From a bacterium (lineage in GTDB: Bacteria; Planctomycetota; UBA8108; UBA1146), in the NCBI GenBank assembly GCA_029976805.1, contig JAPOLY010000026.1, positions 1 through 35,184 on the forward strand: a stretch of 35,184 nucleotides of DNA, written 5' to 3'. A program made the translations under genes and the position numbers. The notes under the pieces are model-generated. The model saw only the letters and a list, made by a program, of their open reading frames with translations, was not told where the DNA came from and searched no databases. Below are positions 28,750 through 35,184 of this stretch, piece after piece. Positions within the stretch are counted from its first letter, which is position 1; every line of letters begins with the position of its first letter.

Positions 28750-28814
28750 ACGGGTTTGAGTCTGGAAATGGGGGGCTCGCTCATGGAAACTGATCTGGAA
28801 TGAAATGAGCCCCA
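28736..28814 (+). repeat. 12-bp perfect inverted repeat spanning the FNR-like stop codon and the FHA-M64 start region
   Basis: TGGGGCTCATTT (28736-28747) and AAATGAGCCCCA (28803-28814). A third partly matching copy, GGGGCTC (28772-28778), lies in between. Confidence 0.7.
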
Positions 28815-31800
28815 ATGTCCCAGCAATCCGATGATTCCATGAACCTGTTTCTGGTTCACGGTGGTGGATCCCGTCAGATTCCCACTACCGGCGTCAGTTC
28901 CATTACCATCGGCAGATCCGATGAGTGCACTGTCACTCTTGAGATTGCCAAAATTAGCAGAGTCCATGCGGAGATCAGAATTGATGGTCAGGATTTTCGC
29001 CTGATCGACAAGCGTTCCTCAAATGGGACCTATCTCAATGGAGAACGCATCGAATCCGCCAGACTTCGTGCGGGCGACCGGATTGAAATCGGTGAAGCCA
29101 TCATCGAAGTCCGCTCTCCACAAGCGAAGACGGTTCGTAAGAACCCTGCGAAAAAGCGACCTGCCACGACAGGTACCAAAGGCAGTCGTGGGGCAAACAC
29201 TTCCTCTGGGAAGAAATCTGCAGTGGCTGCGAATCCGGATGAGGAGAGTGCTTACGTCCCGAGAAGGTCGGGCCCTTCTGCCCTCAACCGGGTTGCAGAT
29301 ATCACACTGATGATTCTACTCCTGGTTCTCGTGGGACTGGTTGCCAAAGAGTATGCCACAGGCCCCAAGAAGATCGTTCGGGAAGTTCAGCCCCAACAGG
29401 AAACCGATTCAACAAACGCTGACGTGACACAGATTGCCGGACCCATGGACGATGGAGAAGTTTCACTGAAACTTCTCGAACAGGAAATGGCGGATGGAGA
29501 AATGGGTTGGGATGCCATCGGTGGACTTCGGTCCATCGCCAGGCGGCAACCTTCCAGCCGTGCTGCAAAGACGTGTCTTGATCTCGCAGAAGCCCTTGAG
29601 GGTGTCAAAAGTGCTACGCAGTTGACACGACGGGAGGCCCTCGAAGAGTTGCTCACTCCCATGGTCTTGGCACAGGAGTTTGGCAATGCCTCAGTGGTGG
29701 CCCGTTTTCTCGCAACAGTCGATTCCGGTGATGCCAGCAGGAGGTATTGGACGGGCAGGGCAGATCAGATCGGGCGCATGGCCAGAGCTGAGATTCGAAC
29801 TTTGGATGAACAAGTCACAAGCCTGCTCAATCTGAGAAAACCGGGCGAAGCACTCCGACTGGTCGCCGCTTCCCGGCAGCGTCTGGCGGGCTTCAATGAG
29901 TTTGAGGGAATGCTGACCGATCTGGTCGAGGGTATGGCAGACCTCAAATTGAAGGAACCTCCCCGGCGGGTGAAGGCCCCTCGTGAATGGAGCGAACTGC
30001 TGGCCCGATCCAGAAGGTATCTGGAGGAGTGTCGCTACTCTGACCTCTCTCCGGTTCTCTATCGGGCACTTTCCCTCGACCTCCCACCCAATGATCACAT
30101 TCAGGCTTTGGATCTGCTCGTCAAGGCCGGAGCATTGACGGCCATGTTTGAGGAGTTCATCGAAGGTGCAGCCGGGGGTGAATTGGAAGTCCGGGTTGCA
30201 GGGGTTCCGATGAGAGTACTGCGAGCGACTCGAGAAAGTGTGGAGTTGCAACGCACGATCGCCGGTGGAAAACAGAATCTGGAAAAGACCTGGCTTGAAG
30301 TTACTTCGACCGACAAGTCTGCGCTGTTCAGGGCCGTTCCCCACTCAGTCGAGGGAGTGATGGGGCTGGTGTTTCTCGCTGAAATCGCAGGAGATGACGA
30401 GGGGTTCCACCGTGCACTGGTCAACTTGCACCGGCGCAAGAGTGGGGAGAGCCTTGCAGAAGCGATTCTCATGAAGGCCCGTCCGGGGATTCCGACCGGA
30501 TCAGAGTTTGTCGAGTACGATGGCCGATTGGTGACGATTCTCGAAAAAGATAATCTTCTGGAGGAGAAGCGACTCAAGAAAGAGCGGGAACGTGAGGCCA
30601 TTGCCCAGGCAGAGCGCCTGAGAAAATCCCAGAAAATCGACGTGATCGTCGACTACGCACAACTGCTCAGAGAGCAGGGCAGCTTCAGTTTGGCGGATCA
30701 GATGTTACGCGAAGTCATCGCCAAATCTGACGATGCCGAGCAATCCGCAGAGGCCCGAAGGCTTCTCTCAGACCCCTATTTGGCAGTCGTTCCCCTCAGA
30801 GAGAGTGGGGATCCGAAAAACCGGATCGATCTGTTTATCCTCGGTGACGGATATCAGGTGGCAGACGAGCAGCAGTCCCAGTTTCTCAACCACGCCAAAA
30901 CCTGTGAGCGACTTCTTTTCTCCGTCGATCCTTACCGGGAATACGAACAATACTTCAACTGCTCCGCAGTGCACTTGCAGTCAGTCGACAATGGTGTTTC
31001 CAGGGAACCCGGTGAGATCAGCAAGGACACCCCCCTTGGCTGCATGGTTCGCTACGACGTGCTGACCTCCAATGCCGGAAAAGTGTTTTCGATCACTGAT
31101 CGTCTGGGAGAGGCGGGCAAGGATCGGCAAACAGTCGTCATTGCCAATGATGTGGCGGGCGTCGCAACCGGTGGTGGGGGGGTAACCAGCTTGCCCAAGG
31201 GTGCTCTCGGTCTCGTCCACCACGAGGTGGGGCATTCCTTTGGGGGCCTCAATGATGAATACGACAATGAACCTGGTCAGGATCCGGACAAACAGCCTCC
31301 ACCGCCCAGGGATGCCGTGGTGGCCACTCGCCCTGCACCTCCCAACTTGATGCATGGCAGCGACAAGGCGGATGTGGCTTCGAAGGTGATCTGGCAGGAA
31401 TGGATCGATGCAGAGGACCGCTGGTGGAACAACAGCACTGTCGGTCTTTTTGAGGGGGGAGATCGCAAACCCTACCACGTCTGGCGCCCACAGTTGTCGT
31501 GCATGATGCGCGATCTCAGTGGTTTCTGTGTTGTTTGCATGGAGCACATGGTGAAGCAGATCTATCGCAACGTGAGACCTGTCGACCGTGTCGAGCCCGA
31601 GCCGGGTGAACTGGTCCTTAAAAAAGAGGACGAAGAGGAGATCATCCTCAAGGTTTGGACACTCCAACCACGGACTCATGACCTGGAAGTGGTTTGGAGG
31701 GTTCTCTCCTATGGATTGCAGAAACCTGCCGCTGCCGGTGGCGAGAGTTCCACTGGCCAGACTGCGGTTAATGATGAGCGACTCGGCGAGGTTTGGCGTC

Positions 31801-31985
31801 GCTCCCAGAGCGGACTGGACCCGACCGGAAAGACGGTGAGAGCTGCACAGCTCCGGGCCAAGGATCTGGAACCGGGCTGGCATCGGGTGCGTTGTTCCAT
31901 CAAGGATCCGACCCCCTGGGTCTTGCGAGACGATGAGGGGCTGTTGACCCAGGAGTTGGAATGGTGGGTGGAAGTTCAGCCCTGA
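28815..31985 (+). CDS. FHA domain - transmembrane - M64-type metallopeptidase protein
   Basis: N-terminal ITIGRSDECTVTLEIAKISRVHAEIRI...RSSNGTYLNGERI (FHA); TM segment VADITLMILLLVLVGLVAKEYA; C-terminal RIDLFILGDGYQ...LVHHEVGHSFGGLNDEYDNE (M64 HExxH at 31221-31235). Confidence 0.9.
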   Translation: MSQQSDDSMNLFLVHGGGSRQIPTTGVSSITIGRSDECTVTLEIAKISRVHAEIRIDGQDFRLIDKRSSNGTYLNGERIESARLRAGDRIEIGEAIIEVRSPQAKTVRKNPAKKRPATTGTKGSRGANTSSGKKSAVAANPDEESAYVPRRSGPSALNRVADITLMILLLVLVGLVAKEYATGPKKIVREVQPQQETDSTNADVTQIAGPMDDGEVSLKLLEQEMADGEMGWDAIGGLRSIARRQPSSRAAKTCLDLAEALEGVKSATQLTRREALEELLTPMVLAQEFGNASVVARFLATVDSGDASRRYWTGRADQIGRMARAEIRTLDEQVTSLLNLRKPGEALRLVAASRQRLAGFNEFEGMLTDLVEGMADLKLKEPPRRVKAPREWSELLARSRRYLEECRYSDLSPVLYRALSLDLPPNDHIQALDLLVKAGALTAMFEEFIEGAAGGELEVRVAGVPMRVLRATRESVELQRTIAGGKQNLEKTWLEVTSTDKSALFRAVPHSVEGVMGLVFLAEIAGDDEGFHRALVNLHRRKSGESLAEAILMKARPGIPTGSEFVEYDGRLVTILEKDNLLEEKRLKKEREREAIAQAERLRKSQKIDVIVDYAQLLREQGSFSLADQMLREVIAKSDDAEQSAEARRLLSDPYLAVVPLRESGDPKNRIDLFILGDGYQVADEQQSQFLNHAKTCERLLFSVDPYREYEQYFNCSAVHLQSVDNGVSREPGEISKDTPLGCMVRYDVLTSNAGKVFSITDRLGEAGKDRQTVVIANDVAGVATGGGGVTSLPKGALGLVHHEVGHSFGGLNDEYDNEPGQDPDKQPPPPRDAVVATRPAPPNLMHGSDKADVASKVIWQEWIDAEDRWWNNSTVGLFEGGDRKPYHVWRPQLSCMMRDLSGFCVVCMEHMVKQIYRNVRPVDRVEPEPGELVLKKEDEEEIILKVWTLQPRTHDLEVVWRVLSYGLQKPAAAGGESSTGQTAVNDERLGEVWRRSQSGLDPTGKTVRAAQLRAKDLEPGWHRVRCSIKDPTPWVLRDDEGLLTQELEWWVEVQP

Positions 31986-32069
31986 TCAGGCATGATAGCG
32001 TCACGCCGCTCAGCTGGTCCATTTCGGGCCGGTGACCCTGTTGAGAAAAGAGGTTGTCCCTTGTCCGAG

Positions 32070-32894
32070 ATGAAGACCATCACCATCACCAGCGGTAAAG
32101 GCGGTGCCGGAAAAACCCACCTTGCGGTGGCAGTATGTCTGGAATGGGCTCGCAGGGGCAAAAGGGTCATTCTGGTCGATATCGACCTGAATACCCACAA
32201 CTCGCATATCTATTTGTCGGTCGATAGTCCCCGGTGGACAATTCGTGAACTTTTAAACAGCGATTGTTCACTGGATGATGCTTTGGTGGAGGTTCCTCGC
32301 AGTTACTGGGGTGGAGATGACGATCACCCGGATGGATCTCTTCATCTGCTGACTGGCCAGAAAGACGATGGAACGCAGTTATTGGAATTGTCCGACAGCG
32401 ACCATCGTCAGTTGCAGAAGATATTGACGGCCAATTCAGACAATACCGATATTCTCGCTTTTGATACTGGTGCGGGTATCGATCACCATCAGTATTTCTG
32501 TGGAGAATATTGTCAGGATGTCATGGTGATTACCAATGCCGAAGCAACGGCACGGGTCGATGCCATCAAGGTTTTGCAATTTGTCAGTCATCTGGAATCA
32601 CCTCCGTCTCGCTGGCTGGTTCCGAACGAGGTGGAAGATCAGGTTGCTGGCAGACGATTGTTCGATCATTTTCAAAGGGTCTTGAAGGACGAAGAGCTTC
32701 ACTGGGCCGGCGCAGTGAGAAAAGATGAAGCCCTGGAAAAGGCGGCTCTTCGAGGGAAAATGGTTCTGATCGAGGAGCCTGGAGCGAAATCCTCGACCGA
32801 TTTCAGAAATGTCGCCCGAAATATTCTCTCGAGGATGCATGGCGAGTCGGATGGTGATTTCATGAACCGCATCGACAGCATTCTCGGTAGCTGA
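32070..32894 (+). CDS. MinD/ParA-family P-loop ATPase
   Basis: MKTITITSGKGGAGKTHLAVAVCLEWARRGKRVILVDIDLNTHNSHIYL (deviant Walker A) and DILAFDTGAG. ORF can extend upstream to 31992. Confidence 0.85.
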   Translation: MKTITITSGKGGAGKTHLAVAVCLEWARRGKRVILVDIDLNTHNSHIYLSVDSPRWTIRELLNSDCSLDDALVEVPRSYWGGDDDHPDGSLHLLTGQKDDGTQLLELSDSDHRQLQKILTANSDNTDILAFDTGAGIDHHQYFCGEYCQDVMVITNAEATARVDAIKVLQFVSHLESPPSRWLVPNEVEDQVAGRRLFDHFQRVLKDEELHWAGAVRKDEALEKAALRGKMVLIEEPGAKSSTDFRNVARNILSRMHGESDGDFMNRIDSILGS

Positions 32895-32916
32895 ATCCTG
32901 GCCAAAAAGTCCTGAC

Positions 32917-32947
32917 AAAAAAAATCCAGTGCGCGAACGCACTGGAT
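32917..32947 (-). terminator. Rho-independent terminator downstream of rpmH
   Basis: Minus strand reads ATCCAGTGCG-TTCG-CGCACTGGAT-TTTTTTT: perfect 10-bp stem, UUCG loop, U-tract. Confidence 0.92.
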
Positions 32948-32986
32948 CTCAATTTCAAAATTAATGGGAACGCGGCTGGAAACTGA

Positions 32987-33124
32987 TTAGCCCCATGCCG
33001 TCAGGCGAGTGGTTCCCTTGCGGCGACGGGCATTAATCTGCTTGCGGCCGGCTTTGGTCTTCATTCGGGCACGAAATCCTTGACGCTTGCGCTTGATTCC
33101 GCTCTTTCTGATCCTGACCTTCAT
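32987..33124 (-). CDS. rpmH: 50S ribosomal protein bL34
   Basis: 45-aa MKVRIRKSGIKRKRQGFRARMKTKAGRKQINARRRKGTTRLTAWG; the core GFRARMKTK.GRK...RRRKG is diagnostic. Confidence 0.93.
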   Translation of the reverse strand: MKVRIRKSGIKRKRQGFRARMKTKAGRKQINARRRKGTTRLTAWG

Positions 33125-33218
33125 TATTCCTCCGTGAGTTTTTAACCGAACCGGAAGTCTATCGGTCCACCTCTGGGGGTGCAATGGTTTCCGAAGAATC
33201 CACTGCTCATCTGCCGAA

Positions 33219-34376
33219 TCAGGGCTTTTGAGGGCTATTTGGAGCTGTTTTTCGCATCAGGGCCTGTACTTGCCACTGGGCTCCGGGAGAGGCGGTGATC
33301 GTCCACTCCTCCCCGCTTCCGGGTCGGGGAAGCCCGAACCGGGAGACTTCTCTGGAGTTTCCAGATCTACCGGGGGCCAGAATTTCATATCCGACTCCCC
33401 AGGAGTTCCTGTGAAGGAAGATATGCGACTGACTCCAGAGCCTGGCCTGAGAGGATCCCAGGCCGCCCATGGGCCCTGAATCCTGTTCTCTGGTCAGCGG
33501 AGGAAAACTGAAACTGAAGGAGTTTCCGGCGGCGTTGAATTGGTAGGAAAGGTCCCCCTGACGAAAGCTCCATGACTGCTTCTCATTCAAATCGAGACGG
33601 AGTTTCAGGCTTTCTGTAGCCGGGTCGGGAGTGAATTTCCAAAGGGGCAGAGAGGTACCCCCGTCGGTGAACTGAGGGGGAGTTTGGGAAGAATCCAGGA
33701 TGGTGATCCATTGGTGTTCACCATGGTCCCTGATTTTCAGCCGTCGCCATTGAATCTTGAGAGGCTCGGTCTGATCCGCACCGACGCCATGAACCTGAAG
33801 ACCGATGACCCCCTTCAGGCGTTGACCACACCAGGTTTTCGCTGCAGCGACACCATTCAGATAGGTTTCGATCATGGCTCCACGCGTGACCACACGAACA
33901 TGATTCCATTCATCGATGTTGTGAGCAGCGATGGCTTCCGGATTCTTGGACAGGTCGCAGAGCCAGCCTCGATCACCCTCTTCGTATATTCCTGCACTCC
34001 AGAATCGTTGCCGATTTTCATCCATATCGATTTCGATCTGGCAGCCACGCATGCGTTGATTGATGACTTCGCTGCGGATCTGTACTCCTGCATTCAATCG
34101 ACTGTCAACCTTGAACTCATATTCGAGTTCAAAGTCGCCATATTTCTTTTCTGTAATCAGGAATGTGTTCGGGCTTCCCGGAACAGTGGTCCCTGTGACC
34201 ACACCGTCCCTGACCTCATAGCTGGCTGGGCCACAACACACTTTCCACCCCTTCAGGTCCTCCGGGGGAGTCAAATCTTGCCACTGGAGTGTGTCTTTAT
34301 CCAAAGAGAGTGCTGAGTCCGGCTCGGTAAAGATCAGTCCGATGGTCGACAGCAGCAGCAGGACAGGACTGATCAT
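33219..34376 (-). CDS. Secreted DUF1080 (3-keto-disaccharide hydrolase-like) domain protein
   Basis: DLKGWKVCCGPASYEVRDGVVTGTTVPGSPNTFLITEKKYGDFELEYEFKVDSRLNAGVQIRS...WNHVRVVTRGAMIETYLNGV. Start at MISPVLLLLSTIGLIF (signal peptide). Confidence 0.9.
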   Translation of the reverse strand: MISPVLLLLSTIGLIFTEPDSALSLDKDTLQWQDLTPPEDLKGWKVCCGPASYEVRDGVVTGTTVPGSPNTFLITEKKYGDFELEYEFKVDSRLNAGVQIRSEVINQRMRGCQIEIDMDENRQRFWSAGIYEEGDRGWLCDLSKNPEAIAAHNIDEWNHVRVVTRGAMIETYLNGVAAAKTWCGQRLKGVIGLQVHGVGADQTEPLKIQWRRLKIRDHGEHQWITILDSSQTPPQFTDGGTSLPLWKFTPDPATESLKLRLDLNEKQSWSFRQGDLSYQFNAAGNSFSFSFPPLTREQDSGPMGGLGSSQARLWSQSHIFLHRNSWGVGYEILAPGRSGNSREVSRFGLPRPGSGEEWTITASPGAQWQVQALMRKTAPNSPQKP

Positions 34377-35184
34377 CGTGAGCCTTCCCTTAGCAGTTCG
34401 GCGGTCCACGGTTGTTTGCGATCGGAGGTTTCTTCCCGAACCCGTTGGACTGTTTCCGGGGATACCGGGTCGGCTCCATGTCCCCATTGCCTGCGAATCC
34501 ATGTGAGGAGAGCGGAGATTTCTGTATCGGTCATTTTCGGGTTTTCCCGATGGCCAGGCATGGTCAGATCCCAAACTTCTCCTTCGACAGTGATGGGGCC
34601 CGTCAGGCCATCGAGAATGATTCGAATGGGAACATCTTCATCTCCCAGCAACCATTCACTTCCCTGAAGAGTGGGGCCCAATCCAGGCAAGCCCTGGCCG
34701 CCGGATCCATGGCATGACGAACAGGATGAGGCAAAAGCACGGGCACCGGATTTTGCCCACCTTCTTTCCTGCTCAGTCCATGGTCGAAGAGTCTCCTTCT
34801 CTGATTTGGAAATCAGAAGCTGTGCGGCGATTTTCTGGCAAGCAACCGACAGGGCTTTAGGGAGATCATTCCGGGTGAGTGTGAGAGGGACCTTGGAAAG
34901 AGCGGGAGGATTCCAGCGCTTTTGTTGAAAGGCGAAGTCGATGCCTGCCACCACCGCAGAGAATCGGAGATCAAGGGAGTCCAGCTCGCCGATCATATCG
35001 AGAATCAGGGGTAGTGAATGGGGATCCTTGAAGAGAGCAGATCGGGTGACTTCATTGACGAGTGAAAGAAATCCGGGGAAATCCTCGCTGGCAAAATCGG
35101 TCGACAGAAAGCGACTGAGTCTTTCCACCTGGTAGTCGTCCCACTGGCTGAGTGCGGCAAGTCGAACATGGGGGGAATCGCCGT
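34373..35184 (-). CDS. Cytochrome c-domain protein, N-terminally truncated by window end
   Basis: GARAFASSCSSCHGSGGQGLPGLGPTLQGSEWL (CxxCH) and MPGHRENPKMTDTEISALLTWIRRQWG. Frame stays open to 35184 (DSPHVRLAALSQWDDYQVERLS, HEAT-like). Confidence 0.88.
   Translation of the reverse strand, partial: GDSPHVRLAALSQWDDYQVERLSRFLSTDFASEDFPGFLSLVNEVTRSALFKDPHSLPLILDMIGELDSLDLRFSAVVAGIDFAFQQKRWNPPALSKVPLTLTRNDLPKALSVACQKIAAQLLISKSEKETLRPWTEQERRWAKSGARAFASSCSSCHGSGGQGLPGLGPTLQGSEWLLGDEDVPIRIILDGLTGPITVEGEVWDLTMPGHRENPKMTDTEISALLTWIRRQWGHGADPVSPETVQRVREETSDRKQPWTAELLREGSR

Noticed and set aside
30981-31883. 300-aa minus-strand ORF opposite the M64 region
   Set aside because: Overlaps the recognisable M64 catalytic domain on the plus strand; no motifs, so treated as a shadow ORF.
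33684-34316. 210-aa plus-strand ORF opposite the DUF1080 gene
   Set aside because: The minus strand encodes a clear DUF1080 domain; the ORF has no family motifs.
1-35184. CRISPR arrays, rRNA genes, tRNA genes or insertion sequences
   Set aside because: No regularly spaced direct repeats, rRNA-like sequence, convincing cloverleaf or transposase-like ORFs were seen on reading both strands.

Overview
A gene-dense, roughly 55% G+C bacterial chromosomal segment. Its style suggests Planctomycetota or the wider PVC group: dockerin-like C-termini on secreted proteins, DUF1080 and cytochrome c genes, and few clear Shine-Dalgarno sites. That taxonomic call is inference only. Left to right: the end of a GT11-like glycosyltransferase on AT-richer DNA; a secreted hypothetical protein and fhs; a divergent RNase HII-like gene overlapping a TrmH-family methyltransferase; a YceH/DUF480 protein; a tandem pair of MuiA/DUF4139 proteins plus a small third gene; a DUF6941-like gene; a tightly overlapping block of SRPBCC, two D12-class adenine methyltransferases and DUF423; two tandem paralogous secreted zinc metalloproteases with dockerin-like tails; HIT and thioesterase genes; a stand-alone DtxR/MntR-type regulator convergent with a four-gene metal ABC operon; a dockerin-tailed beta-helix protein; a ferredoxin-NADP reductase-like gene; an FHA-TM-M64 peptidase; a MinD/ParA-like ATPase; rpmH with a strong terminator; and DUF1080 and cytochrome c genes. 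The best candidates for a less-described system are: (1) the metal operon, where both permeases carry about 127-residue cytosolic tails that look like complementary parts of a DtxR repressor (compare chlamydial YtgCR), with a DtxR-box-like site upstream; (2) the tandem D12 methyltransferases with no visible nuclease; (3) the FHA-TM-M64 protein, preceded by competing inverted repeats that abut its start codon. All calls come from reading the sequence; no database search was run.
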